Shown one piece after another: positions 1 to 8,883 of a DNA stretch of 64,000 nt; the first letter of the stretch is position 1, and every line of letters starts with the position of its first letter. The stretch is from Spirulinaceae cyanobacterium SM2_1_0. GTDB taxonomy: Bacteria; Cyanobacteriota; Cyanobacteriia; Cyanobacteriales; Spirulinaceae. The notes beneath the pieces were generated by a model, which saw only the letters and a list, made by a program, of their open reading frames with translations, had not been told where the DNA came from and did no database searches. The position numbers and the translations under genes are program-made. Where the stretch lies: NCBI GenBank assembly GCA_012031265.1, contig JAAUTY010000004.1, forward strand, positions 35,376 through 99,375. The letters run 5' to 3'.

Positions 1-581
1 TGCTGGTGTTTGATGAAGTCATGACCGGTTTCCGCATTGCCTATGGCGGCGCTCAGGAAAAGTTTGGGGTCACCCCCGATCTGACCACCCTCGGCAAAGT
101 GATCGGCGGCGGTTTACCGGTTGGCGCTTATGGCGGTCGTGCCGACATCATGTCCATGGTCGCGCCAGCCGGGCCGATGTACCAGGCGGGGACGCTCTCT
201 GGCAATCCCCTGGCGATGACGGCGGGGATCGAGACGCTGAAGCTGCTCCAGAAGCCAGGAACCTATGAGCAGCTTGAGCGGGTGACGAAGCAATTGATCG
301 ATGGGTTATTGGCGATCGCCCAAGCAACTGGACACCCCGCTTGCGGTGGCAATATCAGCGGTATGTTCGGTCTCTTCTTCACCGCCGGCCCGGTGCGCAA
401 CTACGACGCCGCCAAGCAGTCCGATTTGCAGAAATTCGGTCGCTACCATCGCGCCATGCTCGAGCAGGGAATTTACCTCGCGCCCTCGCAATTTGAAGCA
501 GGTTTTACCTCACTGGCCCACGGGGAGGCGGAAATCGAGCAAACGCTCACCGCCGCGCGCGCGGTCATGGCGAGCCTGTAG
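1..581 (+). CDS. hemL: Glutamate-1-semialdehyde 2,1-aminomutase, C-terminal part (5' end outside window)
   Basis: PLP enzyme that converts glutamate-1-semialdehyde to 5-aminolevulinate in the C5 pathway feeding heme and chlorophyll synthesis. The reading frame enters at base 3 and gives about 192 residues. Visible are [10 protein letters not shown] (the Asp that contacts the PLP ring nitrogen) and [17 protein letters not shown], whose Lys (residue 32 of the fragment) is the expected Schiff-base lysine. The [13 protein letters not shown] segment and the C-terminal [15 protein letters not shown] stretch are typical of GSA aminomutase rather than of other class-III aminotransferases. The gene ends with TAG and is convergent with the next gene. 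Only the start is missing. Confidence 0.95.
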   Translation, partial: LVFDEVMTGFRIAYGGAQEKFGVTPDLTTLGKVIGGGLPVGAYGGRADIMSMVAPAGPMYQAGTLSGNPLAMTAGIETLKLLQKPGTYEQLERVTKQLIDGLLAIAQATGHPACGGNISGMFGLFFTAGPVRNYDAAKQSDLQKFGRYHRAMLEQGIYLAPSQFEAGFTSLAHGEAEIEQTLTAARAVMASL

Positions 582-628
582 CGTTGACCTTCGGTGTGAG
601 CTGTCGGGAGTCCGGCTACTGGGCGCGC

Positions 629-1177
629 TTAATTAAACTCCGCACCGCCCAAACGCGCCGACTCCAGGCTGGCTCCCGAGAGCAGAGTTTCGCAGAGACT
701 CGCCCCGCGTAGGTCAGTGCCGTCAAGATTGGCATCGATGAGAATTGCGCCTTCTAGCCGCGCACCCCGCAGGTCAGCCCTGCTCAGATTGACTTCAATT
801 AACAAGGCCTCGCGGAGGTCAATCTCGCGCAGATCCGCGTTGCTGAGATCGGCACGTCCCCACTCTGCTTCGCGACCATCAGCGCCGCAGAGCTTCGCAC
901 CACAGAGTTGCGCCGCTCGCAGATCGGCGTGGAACAAGCAAGCGCCGCTGAGATTGGCATTTTGCAGGCAAGCGCCGCTCAGCTCCGCAAAGCTGAGGTC
1001 AGCGCCACGCAAATCAGCGGCTCGTAGGTGCGCGCCCATGAGGCTGGCGGCTTGCAGGTTGGCACCCGACGGCGATCGCGCTGCTAGAGTGTTGTGATCG
1101 TCACTGGCTCGCAAATAGGTGGCGAGGGGAGGGAGAAAGAGCGTTGACAAAGTGGCAGGTGTGAGGTCAAAGTTCAT
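629..1177 (-). CDS. Pentapeptide-repeat protein
   Basis: About 182 residues. After a short N-terminal segment (to about residue 45) nearly the whole protein is tandem A(D/N)Lxx pentapeptides (ANLQA, ADLRG, ADLSF, ANLSG, ADLRA and so on), which fold into a right-handed beta-helix. There is no signal peptide or extra domain, so it is probably soluble. Such proteins are very common in cyanobacteria and mostly lack a defined function. The ATG at 1177 is preferred because the eight residues upstream of it do not resemble the family. It is convergent with hemL (47-bp gap). Confidence 0.8.
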   Translation of the reverse strand: MNFDLTPATLSTLFLPPLATYLRASDDHNTLAARSPSGANLQAASLMGAHLRAADLRGADLSFAELSGACLQNANLSGACLFHADLRAAQLCGAKLCGADGREAEWGRADLSNADLREIDLREALLIEVNLSRADLRGARLEGAILIDANLDGTDLRGASLCETLLSGASLESARLGGAEFN

Positions 1178-1400
1178 AACAAATCGCCAGACAGGGGGCA
1201 CGGTTGGCTCGGCAGGCTTGATGGCTTCAGCCTAGCGTCGGGGTATGACGGCGCTACAACAACCGCATGACAATTGTGCAACTGGTCAGGTCGGCGATCG
1301 CAGTGGTTGCGAAAACCGCAACAGTCAGGCGCGATCATGCAGCTTCAGTGGCTGGGGATCAGCAAAATCTGACCGTAATTTTACTTATTCTCATCTCTGT

Positions 1401-2084
1401 ATGGTTTTAATTTCTCAGGCTTTACTCGCTGCCGGACAGAGCGATCGCGGTAGTTGGTCAAAGCGGCAGCTACAGCTCCTCGGCGTTAGCTACCCGCTTC
1501 AGTCAGGCTGGCGGCAAAAAATTTTGGGACAAGAAATTTCCGAGCAAGCGGCTCAGGATTTTGTCGCGCTGAAGAATCAACATCTCAAACCGCAAGATCG
1601 GCAGCCGCAACTGGTTCAAACACTCCCATCCGTAGCAACAACGACCCCAGCTCCCAGCCAGCCGCCATCGGCTCAATCCACCAGCCAACCGGTGGTGGTT
1701 GCCTATACCGACGGCGCGTGCAGCGGCAATCCGGGGCCGGGCGGTTGGGGAGCGGTGATGATTTGGCCGGGCGATCGCCAGGAAGAACTCTCCGGGAGCG
1801 CCATCGGGGCGACGACCAATAACCGCATGGAAATGCAAGCAGCGATCGAGGTGCTGAAGGCACTGCCACCGGGCAGTACGGTGCGCTTGCACAGCGATAG
1901 CCAACTGCTGATCAACACGATGACGCGCGGCTGGAAGCGCAAGGCGAATCAAGACCTCTGGGCGGAATTGGATCGCTTGGTGGCGTTGCATCAGGTGGAT
2001 TGGGTCTGGGTCAAGGGTCATGCCAGCGACCCGCTCAACAACCGGGCTGACGCGCTCGCTGTGGCCGGAGCGCGCCGGGCGTAG
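1401..2084 (+). CDS. rnhA: Ribonuclease HI with N-terminal extension
   Basis: Endonuclease cutting the RNA strand of RNA-DNA hybrids, as in primer and R-loop removal. From the ATG at 1401 the protein has about 227 residues. The catalytic domain starts near residue 100 with YTDGACSGNPGPGG (Asp104), then NNRMEMQAAIEVL (Glu), LHSDSQLLI (Asp) and NNRADALA (Asp), so the DEDD tetrad is complete, and the WVKGHAS loop is present. The first 65 residues form a small separate segment (around LLGVSYPLQSGW), followed by a Pro/Ser/Gln linker. An earlier in-frame start at 1245 exists, but its extra 52 residues look non-coding. Confidence 0.9.
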   Translation: MVLISQALLAAGQSDRGSWSKRQLQLLGVSYPLQSGWRQKILGQEISEQAAQDFVALKNQHLKPQDRQPQLVQTLPSVATTTPAPSQPPSAQSTSQPVVVAYTDGACSGNPGPGGWGAVMIWPGDRQEELSGSAIGATTNNRMEMQAAIEVLKALPPGSTVRLHSDSQLLINTMTRGWKRKANQDLWAELDRLVALHQVDWVWVKGHASDPLNNRADALAVAGARRA

Positions 2085-2090
2085 GCAGAT

Positions 2091-2318
2091 CAGAACTCAG
2101 AACTCCGCGCAGCGGCACGTGGATGAGTTTTGAGTTCTCAGTTTTGAATGATGAGTTTTAAGTGCTCAGTTTTGAATTTTGAGTCAATTCTGCCACTCAG
2201 AACTCAAAACTCAAAACTCAAAACCCAAAACCCAAAACCCAGAACTTAAAACCCAAAACCCAAAACCCAAAACCCAGAACTCAAAACTCAAAACCCAAAA
2301 CCCAGAACTCCGCGCAGC
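2091..2318 (+). repeat. Heptamer-type short tandem repeat array, inverted halves
   Basis: The 363-bp gap between rnhA and tlyA is largely degenerate 7-bp units. About 2119-2185 reads as TGAGTTT/TGAGTTC-type units; about 2196-2310 reads as the complementary AACTCAA/AACCCAA-type units. The two halves could pair into a long imperfect hairpin. Both ends carry ACTCCGCGCAGC. Similar arrays occur at 3828-3862 and 25733-25935. This matches the STRR class of short tandem repeats known from cyanobacteria. No coding function is assigned. Confidence 0.8.
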
Positions 2319-2447
2319 AGTACTAGGTTGCAAGGCTTTCACAGTACCCTGCCAAGTCGGGTTCATACACATTGACACCCACCCGCGATCGCTCGAGCCG
2401 CCGAAATTATCTACAATTGGCGCGTTAAGCCTTTTCTCGCTGCGACT

Positions 2448-3254
2448 GTGCCCAAGCAACGCCTCGATCTGCTCCTCGTCGAGCGCCAGCACTGCCAATC
2501 ACGGCAGCAAGCCCAGCGCTTGATCCGCGCCGGGGAGGTCAAGGTCGATCAGCAGATCGTCGATAAGCCGGGAACGACCATTGACGCGGCGGCGGTGATT
2601 GAACTCAAGGCGCGTCCGCCCTACGTCTCGCGCGGCGGTGAGAAATTGGCGCACGCTCTGGCGATGTTTGACCTCACGGTTGCCGGACGCCTCTGTCTGG
2701 ATGGCGGCATCTCGACCGGCGGCTTCACGGACTGCCTGCTAAAAGCGGGGGCGGCGGGCGTCTATGGCATTGATGTTGGCTATGGTCAAGTGGCATGGGA
2801 GCTGCGTCAAGACCCGCGCGTCGTGCTCAAAGAGCGGACGAATCTGCGGTATCTAGAAGCGGTCGATTTGTATGGCGAGGCACAACCGGCCGATTTGGGC
2901 GTGGTGGATGTCTCGTTCATTTCCCTGGTAAAAGTGCTGCCGGCCCTGGCCCGCTTGCTCGCGCCCCCGCAGGAATTGATTTTGCTGGTGAAGCCACAGT
3001 TTGAGGTCGGCAAGGGTCAGGTGGGCAAAAAGGGAGTAGTGCGGGAGGCGGGCGATCGCGCTCAGGCGATCGCCACGGTTCTGGCAGCGGCGAGTGAGCT
3101 GGGCTGGCAATATCGCGGCTTGGTGACCTCACCGCTGACTGGCCCAGCGGGAAATATTGAATATTTGCTCTGGTTGGCGGCGACCGAAGCGACGCCGTTA
3201 CCAACCCTGGCGGCTCTGCAAGCCTTGGCAGCGGGGGAGCGATCGCAATGTTGA
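2448..3254 (+). CDS. tlyA: TlyA-family rRNA 2'-O-methyltransferase (hemolysin-like)
   Basis: 268 residues. The N-terminal S4 RNA-binding domain (about 1-62, RLDLLLVERQHCQSRQQAQRLI then AGEVKVDQQIVDKPG) is followed by an FtsJ/RrmJ-like methyltransferase domain. SAM-binding features are CLDGGISTGGFTDCLL and YGIDVGYGQV. VVDVSFISL and LVKPQFEVGKGQVGKKGVVR are typical of TlyA, which in other bacteria methylates ribose in 16S and 23S rRNA. The start is GTG at 2448, which gives the standard PKQRLD opening. The name hemolysin is historical. Confidence 0.92.
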   Translation: MPKQRLDLLLVERQHCQSRQQAQRLIRAGEVKVDQQIVDKPGTTIDAAAVIELKARPPYVSRGGEKLAHALAMFDLTVAGRLCLDGGISTGGFTDCLLKAGAAGVYGIDVGYGQVAWELRQDPRVVLKERTNLRYLEAVDLYGEAQPADLGVVDVSFISLVKVLPALARLLAPPQELILLVKPQFEVGKGQVGKKGVVREAGDRAQAIATVLAAASELGWQYRGLVTSPLTGPAGNIEYLLWLAATEATPLPTLAALQALAAGERSQC

Positions 3255-3529
3255 ATCATCCAGATCAACCCACACATTGCCAAAGGTTGCGGGCGTTGTA
3301 TCGGGCAATTAGGCATGGAAGTGCTTTGTGCGGTTGGGCACCGCGAAAAATCCCAGCTTGACGGCAAATTCCCAAGGATTGCAAGGGTCTCAGCCCTCGC
3401 GACTGGGCAATCTGGCGACTCATTGCCGTGAGCCATTGTCGTGCCTACGCTCCCAACGAGTATAGGCAGGAATGCCGTTCTCTGCTATGTCTGTAAGGAA
3501 TGGTTGAATCTCACACGGGAGACACACTC

Positions 3530-3664
3530 ATGGCTGATTCTAAGCAAATGCCAGTTCCGCAGAGCGGTACGCCGCCTTATAGCTTCCGCCTATTCTGGGG
3601 CGCAGTCCTGCTCGCCGGGAACGTGCTGGTGGCTTCGTTCTACTTCAAGATTATCAATCCGTAG
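3530..3664 (+). CDS. psaX: Photosystem I 4.8 kDa subunit PsaX
   Basis: A 44-residue protein. After a hydrophilic N-terminus (about 16 residues) comes YSFRLFWGAVLL, AGNVLVASFYF and KIINP, one transmembrane helix with a short tail. This matches the remembered PsaX pattern of thermophilic cyanobacteria (Y-A-F-R-x-F-W, then N-x-L-V-A-x-Y-Y-F near the end). PsaX is a peripheral single-helix subunit of photosystem I that coordinates a chlorophyll. A GGGAGA stretch lies 8-13 bases before the ATG. The gene stands alone with 275 bp of non-coding DNA upstream. Identification rests on this short pattern. Confidence 0.8.
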   Translation: MADSKQMPVPQSGTPPYSFRLFWGAVLLAGNVLVASFYFKIINP

Positions 3665-3827
3665 TTCGCTCTATTAGTGACCCCGGTTCACGGTCTAAAA
3701 TGCTGGTTTGACCGGCATGTGATGGCTTTTGAATCGGAGATTGATGATCCTTCCCTGTCTTCTATTTAACGGTCTGGCGAGAGGCTGAGGCGCACCTTGC
3801 CTTTCGCGGACTGGTTCCGCTACGCGG

Positions 3828-3921
3828 AGTTTTGAGTTCTAAATTTTGAGTTCTGAGTGCCCGCAGTACGGGAATCCTGGGGATTTTGCATGGGCATCTC
3901 ATTGCTGCCGTCCTGTACTAG
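3828..3921 (+). repeat. Dispersed repeat, copy A (heptamer units plus 74-bp conserved block)
   Basis: About five TGAGTTC-like heptamers (3828-3862) run into a 74-bp block (3848-3921) that reappears in inverted orientation at about 25804-25874 with about 68 of 74 positions identical by eye. The block contains GGGAATCCTGGGGATTTTG and GGGCATCTCATTGC. It ends about 10 bp before the start of the next small gene, so it may also lie in that gene's leader. Confidence 0.8.
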
Positions 3922-3931
3922 CTTGCTGGCT

Positions 3932-4135
3932 ATGCGCGATCGCCTCGTCTTCCTCACCAAGATCATTGCCCTATCGGCTGTGATCGCGGCGGCGATCAAG
4001 TCCATCGCGCCCACCCTGCCGATCGCGGCTACTGCCACCAATGCCCTGATCGCCGTGCTGACCCCACCACTGCTGTTGGTGATCGCCCTTGTCTGGCAGT
4101 CTCGTTCTCCCACCCACTCGGCTCGTTCAGAGTAG
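3932..4135 (+). CDS. Small hydrophobic membrane protein, unknown function
   Basis: 67 residues from the ATG at 3932. There are two predicted membrane segments (about residues 7-27, LTKIIALSAVIAAAIKSIAP, and 38-56, NALIAVLTPPLLLVIALVW) and a short polar tail. An upstream in-frame start at 3857 would translate the dispersed repeat and is rejected. No family is recognised with confidence. It precedes the HcyBio gene on the same strand by 67 bp. Confidence 0.6.
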   Translation: MRDRLVFLTKIIALSAVIAAAIKSIAPTLPIAATATNALIAVLTPPLLLVIALVWQSRSPTHSARSE

Positions 4136-4202
4136 AGCGTTGATAGAATCCAGGGTTTAGCCTGGGTCGCTGAGAAATGTTGGTTTGCGGCGGACTCCCC
4201 CC

Positions 4203-5399
4203 ATGCGTAGCGTTGCCGAGATTAATGCCAAGATTTGCGATCGCCGCGCCATCGTATTGACCGCGGAGGCTGTCAAGCAGCGCGTCGCGGCAAGTGGCAT
4301 TGCCGAGGTGGCAAAACAAGTGGATGTGGTCACTACCGGTACCTTTGAGCCGCTGGAATCCGTCGGAGCGGTGCTCAATCTCGGTCACACTGACCCGCCG
4401 ATCAAATTGCGTCAGTGCTGGTTGGATGATGTCCCGGCTTATGCGGGTTTCGGGGCGGTGGACTTGTACATCGGTGCAACCGCGCGTCCGGATTTTGACC
4501 ACAATGAGGTCGAGAGCGCGACGCCACCCGATCGCGGCGGTGCTCATGTCATGGCGGCCCTCATCGCCGGGCAACCGGTGCATCTGCGGGCGACCGGCTA
4601 TGTCACCGACTGCTACCCGCGCGCCTCGCTTGAGGCAACAATTTCTAGCGAAACTATCAATCAGTTCTATCTCTATAATCCGCGCGGACTGTACCAGAAT
4701 TTCATCGTCGGGGTCAACGGCGGCGATCGCCCACTGTTCACCTACCTCGGTCCTCTGCAACCCCGTCTCGGCAATGCGGTCTATGCCAATCCCGGCGCGC
4801 TCTCGCCTTTGTTCAACGATCCTGATCTCCAGCTGATCGGCATTGGCACGCGCGTCTTTCTCGGCGGCGCACCGGGTTATGTGACTTGGGAGGGCACGCA
4901 ACACTTCCCCTTGCAGAAACGCTTGCCCAACCGGACCCCAATCGGCCCGGCGGCGACGCTCGCCCTGCTCGGCGATGCCAAGCAGATGAATCCCTACTGG
5001 GTGCGGGCCTGCTATTTCAAGCACTACGGTGCGGCACTGATGTTGGGGGTTGGTATGGCGCTGCCGGTGGTGGATGCCGAGGTGATCGCGCGCTGTGCGG
5101 TTCCGGATGCGGAAATCGTTGCTCCTGTAGTCGATTTCTCGATTCCACGGCGGGTGCGGCCGACCTTCGGCTTGGTGAATTATGCCCAGCTCAAGAGCGG
5201 TCGCATCACGATCGATGGCAAAACGATTCGCACTGCCCCCCTCGCCAGCATTGCACGGGCGCGCCAGGTGGCTGAGGAGTTGAAGCAATGGGTGGAGGCG
5301 GGTGAATTTCTACTCACAGAACCCGTTGCGCCGCTGGCGAGCGATCGCGCCTTTCTCGCCCAAGAACGCTGGGATGCTCAGATCGCGCTGGAGGAATGA
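4203..5399 (+). CDS. Homocysteine biosynthesis protein (HcyBio/DUF39)
   Basis: 398 residues. The opening MRSVAEINAKI followed by a basic segment and AIVLTAEAVKQ is the usual start of DUF39 proteins. Other family features are VVTTGTFEPLESVGAVLNLGHTDPP, the acidic/aromatic LDDVPAYAGFGAVDLYIGAT and GYVTDCYPR with a conserved Cys. In methanogens the related protein acts in sulfur insertion into aspartate semialdehyde to make homocysteine. There the domain is joined to CBS domains and works with a ferredoxin partner. Here no CBS domain is attached and no partner is adjacent. ATG 4203 is chosen over TTG 4185. Confidence 0.85.
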   Translation: MRSVAEINAKICDRRAIVLTAEAVKQRVAASGIAEVAKQVDVVTTGTFEPLESVGAVLNLGHTDPPIKLRQCWLDDVPAYAGFGAVDLYIGATARPDFDHNEVESATPPDRGGAHVMAALIAGQPVHLRATGYVTDCYPRASLEATISSETINQFYLYNPRGLYQNFIVGVNGGDRPLFTYLGPLQPRLGNAVYANPGALSPLFNDPDLQLIGIGTRVFLGGAPGYVTWEGTQHFPLQKRLPNRTPIGPAATLALLGDAKQMNPYWVRACYFKHYGAALMLGVGMALPVVDAEVIARCAVPDAEIVAPVVDFSIPRRVRPTFGLVNYAQLKSGRITIDGKTIRTAPLASIARARQVAEELKQWVEAGEFLLTEPVAPLASDRAFLAQERWDAQIALEE

Positions 5400-5411
5400 T
5401 GGCGATCGCGC

Positions 5412-5660
5412 TCAATCGCGCACTGGGGTCTGAATTTCCGCCAAGGTTTGCCAACCCGGTTGCCAGAGGTCGCGTTCTTTGAGCTGGTGGGCATTGATCC
5501 AGAAACGGGCCTGGCGATCGCAGGACGCCACCAACTCAGCAAACACCCAGCGCCCCTCATTCTTGCGATTGACGACCTGAAAATGACGCCAGCCCAGCGT
5601 CTCCTGTTGCGCAGTCCACTTTGAGCCAACTAAGTGCGGAAATTTCTGTTTCTTGGCCAC
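5412..5660 (-). CDS. TIGR02450-family Trp-rich protein
   Basis: 82 residues with six Trp, mostly in the patterns VGSKWT, LGWRHF, GRWVF, RFWIN and DLWQPGWQ. This is the TIGR02450 family, known from cyanobacteria and some gamma-proteobacteria and of unknown function. It has no signal peptide or membrane segment. It is convergent with HcyBio (12-bp gap) and divergent from the following substrate-binding protein gene. Confidence 0.85.
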   Translation of the reverse strand: MAKKQKFPHLVGSKWTAQQETLGWRHFQVVNRKNEGRWVFAELVASCDRQARFWINAHQLKERDLWQPGWQTLAEIQTPVRD

Positions 5661-5841
5661 GTTGCAAGACGTTGAGGCTTCAGCAGACTATCTGGCTCGC
5701 CCCAAGCGCCAATTTCGGTTTCCCTATGATAGTGGGTTGCTGACCGGCCGCGATGGGGTGCAATTGCCTGACGATCGTGGGTACAGAGTAGTCGTTGCCG
5801 CTAGACTGAGAGATGCTGGCTCGCTGCTCCGAATGATTGCT

Positions 5842-7605
5842 ATGCGTTTTCTTGTGTCTCACGGGCGGGCGATCGCCCTCGCAGTCATTGTCTACTGCTG
5901 CCTCGTCCTCAATGCCTGTGCGTCGCTGCCGCCAACTGATGCGGCAACCACGATCAACTCCCAGGTGGTCGAGAGTGTCCTCAGCGATCCCAAAACCTTC
6001 AATGCGGTTCTCTCGGAGGAATCGCCGAATATTTTTGGCTTGACCTACGAGGGTCTGGTGCAAGAGAACCCGATCACCGCTGAGGTTGAACCGCGTTTGG
6101 CAGAGTCGTGGGAGATTGCTGACGACCAGCTCAACATTATCTTCACGCTCCGCGAGGGTCTGCGTTGGTCGGATGGTGCGCCGCTGACGGTGGATGATGT
6201 TGTCTTTAGCTACAACCAGCTCTATTTCAATGAAGAGATCCCCACCAATGTCCGCGACAGCTTGCGTGTCGGACAATCCAAAATATTGCCGACGGTGACG
6301 AAGCTAGACGAACGCCGCGTGCAATTCTCGGTTCCCGAACCCTTTGCGCCGTTCTTGCGGGCGACCTCCCTGTCAATTTTGCCAGAGCATATCCTTGCTG
6401 ATACCGTCACGGCTCGCGACGAAGACGGTGATCCCCTGTTTATCTCTACTTGGGGGATCGATACCCCCCCAGAGGAGATTATTGTCAACGGCCCCTACCG
6501 CTTGCAGCGCTACGAGACAACACAGCGCTTGGTGTTTGAACCCAATCCCTACTACTGGCGGCGGGATGATCAGGGTCAGCCGTTGCCCTACATCCAGCAA
6601 ATTGTCTGGGAGATTGTCGAATCAACTGACACGGCCCTGCTCCAATTTCGTTCGGGCAGTCTCGATCGGGTGGCGGTTTCCCCAGAATTTTTCTCCTTGC
6701 TAAAACGAGAGGAAGAACGGGGTCAATTCGAGATTTACAATGGCGGCCCGGCCTATGGCACTTCGTTCATTTCTTTCAATCTCAACACTGGGCGACGCGA
6801 CGGCAAACCCTTGGTCGATCCGGTGAAATCCCGTTGGTTCAATGATGTGCGTTTTCGCCAGGCGATCGCCACCAGTATCGACCGCCAGCGCATGATCAAC
6901 AATATCTTTCGCGGCCTCGGTCAGCCGCAAAACTCACCGATCTCGGTACAGTCGCCCTACTATTACGAGGGTCTCAAGGGCTACGACTACGATCCAGAAC
7001 GGGCGAGAGAACTATTTTTAGAAGCGGGGTTTCGCTACAACGACCGCGACGAACTCGAGGATGCTGACGGCAACCGCGTTCGCTTCGCGCTGATCACTAA
7101 TGCTGGCAACAAGATTCGCGAGGCGATGGGCACCCAAATTCAGCAAGACTTACGCAAGCTGGGGATTCAGGTAGACTTCACGCCGATTGCCTTCAATGTG
7201 CTCGTCGATCGCCTCACCAATTCGCTGGATTGGGAATGTTTTCTCCTCGGATTGACCGGTGGCAATGAGCCGAATGGCGGCGCGAATATTTGGTTCACCG
7301 ATGGCAACCTGCATATGTTCAATCAGGAGCCGCAGCCGGGTCGCGAACCGATCATCGGGCGCACGATCGCCGACTGGGAAGAAGAGATCGCCAACCTCTA
7401 TATCCAAGCAGCCCGCGAACTTGATGAGGAAAAACGTAAGGCGATTTATGCCGAGACGCAGCGTTTAGCCGAGGAATATGTGCCGTTCATCTACTTGGTC
7501 AATCCGCTGTCTTTGGGAGCAGTGCGCGATCGCTTTCAGGGCATTGAATACTCCGCCCTCGGCGGCGCATTTTGGAATATTGAAAGCCTCAAGCTACAAG
7601 AATGA
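5842..7605 (+). CDS. ABC transporter peptide-type substrate-binding lipoprotein (SBP_bac_5)
   Basis: 587 residues. The N-terminus has a positively charged start, a hydrophobic core and a lipobox (VLNAC), so it is an exported lipoprotein. The rest is a family-5 (OppA/DppA-like) binding protein: LTYEGLVQENP, LAESWEIADDQLNIIFTLREGLRWSDGAPLTVDDVVFSY near the start and FRQAIATSIDRQRMINNIF in the middle. Likely ligands are oligopeptides or similar solutes. No permease or ATPase gene is adjacent, so its transporter partners must lie elsewhere. The longer frame from 5653 lacks a signal sequence; ATG 5842 (or 5833) restores it. Confidence 0.88.
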   Translation: MRFLVSHGRAIALAVIVYCCLVLNACASLPPTDAATTINSQVVESVLSDPKTFNAVLSEESPNIFGLTYEGLVQENPITAEVEPRLAESWEIADDQLNIIFTLREGLRWSDGAPLTVDDVVFSYNQLYFNEEIPTNVRDSLRVGQSKILPTVTKLDERRVQFSVPEPFAPFLRATSLSILPEHILADTVTARDEDGDPLFISTWGIDTPPEEIIVNGPYRLQRYETTQRLVFEPNPYYWRRDDQGQPLPYIQQIVWEIVESTDTALLQFRSGSLDRVAVSPEFFSLLKREEERGQFEIYNGGPAYGTSFISFNLNTGRRDGKPLVDPVKSRWFNDVRFRQAIATSIDRQRMINNIFRGLGQPQNSPISVQSPYYYEGLKGYDYDPERARELFLEAGFRYNDRDELEDADGNRVRFALITNAGNKIREAMGTQIQQDLRKLGIQVDFTPIAFNVLVDRLTNSLDWECFLLGLTGGNEPNGGANIWFTDGNLHMFNQEPQPGREPIIGRTIADWEEEIANLYIQAARELDEEKRKAIYAETQRLAEEYVPFIYLVNPLSLGAVRDRFQGIEYSALGGAFWNIESLKLQE

Positions 7606-7641
7606 AGCTGTTGAGGGGGATGGGTTGAGCGAGGAAGCGCC

Positions 7642-8646
7642 CTACAGCGCTTGCTCCGCCGGTTTCTTGGTGGTCTCAGCCGCGATCTTGTCGGGAGCGC
7701 GATCGCGTGCCTTCGTCGCCAGCGGCCGATCGGTAAACTCGGGCAGAATCTCATTCATGAACGCTTCGGCCGCCTTCGAGCGGTAGCGGTTGGGATTGAC
7801 AATCGCCGACAGGGTGCGCCGCACCACCACGCCTTCGATCGCGGCGCGCTGCAACATCCGGCCTTGTAATTCCTTTTCGATCGCCGAGATCGAGACGAAC
7901 GAAGCGCCGAGACCAGACTGCACGGCGTTTTTGATCGCTTCGATGGAGTTCAGTTCCATTTCCACTTTGAGCCGCTTGGGATCGATCTGGGCGCGGCTCA
8001 GCACCTGGTCGATGACCTTGCGAATGGTGGATTGTGAGTCGAGGGTGATGAAGTTGAGCTTGTAGAGGTCGTCTTTTTGTACCGTACCGCCCTTGGGCAG
8101 GGGATAGCCGGGCGGCAGGATTAGCGCTAGTTCGTCTTCAGCGTAGGGTTCGATGGTGAGCACGTCACGCAGTTCTGCCGGCACTTCACCGCCAATGATC
8201 GCTAGGTCAACCTGACCATTCGCCACGCTCCAAGAGGTGCGGCGGGTGGAGTGAACCTGCAATTGCACGGAAACATCGGGGTAGCGCTGGCGGAAGCGGC
8301 CGATCATGCGCGGTAGCAGATAAGTGCCGGTCGTTTGCGACGCGCCGACGATCAGTGTACCGCCCTGGAGATTTTGCAGGTCTTCGATGGCGCGGCAGGT
8401 TTCTTGGCAGAGCGAGAGGATTTTTTCGCCGTAGGTCAGCAGCAGATGTCCGGCTTCCGTCATCTGGGCACGCCGCCCGCCTCGGTCAAATAGCGGCACG
8501 TCCATCTGGCGTTCGAGGTTTTGGACTTGTAGGCTGACAGCCGGTTGCGAAACGTAGAGGCTGTCTGCGGCGCGCTTGAAACTGCCTTCAACGGCGATCG
8601 CCTTCAAGATCCGCAGTTGATCCAGTGTGAACGGGATTTCAGACAT
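7642..8646 (-). CDS. rbcR: LysR-family regulator, RbcR type
   Basis: 334 residues. The N-terminal winged HTH (about 7-65, [33 protein letters not shown]) is followed by a substrate-binding-like effector domain (from about 93, [17 protein letters not shown]). The sequence resembles cyanobacterial and plastid RbcR/Ycf30 regulators, which control Rubisco and carbon-assimilation genes; NdhR and CmpR are close relatives. It is divergent from the zeta-carotene isomerase gene across 237 bp. That interval has AT-rich T-N11-A stretches (around 8723-8740) that could be LysR boxes, including autoregulatory ones. The C-terminus (about 30 residues) is Lys/Ala-rich. Confidence 0.85.
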   Translation of the reverse strand: MSEIPFTLDQLRILKAIAVEGSFKRAADSLYVSQPAVSLQVQNLERQMDVPLFDRGGRRAQMTEAGHLLLTYGEKILSLCQETCRAIEDLQNLQGGTLIVGASQTTGTYLLPRMIGRFRQRYPDVSVQLQVHSTRRTSWSVANGQVDLAIIGGEVPAELRDVLTIEPYAEDELALILPPGYPLPKGGTVQKDDLYKLNFITLDSQSTIRKVIDQVLSRAQIDPKRLKVEMELNSIEAIKNAVQSGLGASFVSISAIEKELQGRMLQRAAIEGVVVRRTLSAIVNPNRYRSKAAEAFMNEILPEFTDRPLATKARDRAPDKIAAETTKKPAEQAL

Positions 8647-8883
8647 AGTGCCTCGGTGACGGAGAGCAGTTCAGTGTGAGGGTAGGCAACAGTCCAGACA
8701 AGGTTGCGGTCTCGCCAGGTTTGATTTAAGAAATTTATGACCGACTCAGGGGGCAAAAGACTGTCCCACTCCTGAAACTGACAGTATCACAAGCGGGGAT
8801 CGCCACTACCGGCTGCAATTAGTCTTGCTTAACCCAAGGCGGTATGGTGGTTAGAGTTGTCAGAAGTATTAAAAAAGTTGAAG

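Noticed and set aside
717-1097. 126-codon frame antisense to the pentapeptide gene
   Set aside because: Repetitive Arg/Ser/Ala sequence is the shadow of the pentapeptide repeats.
3857-3931. Longer start of the small hydrophobic protein
   Set aside because: This part translates the dispersed repeat block, so it is more likely non-coding; ATG 3932 is preferred.
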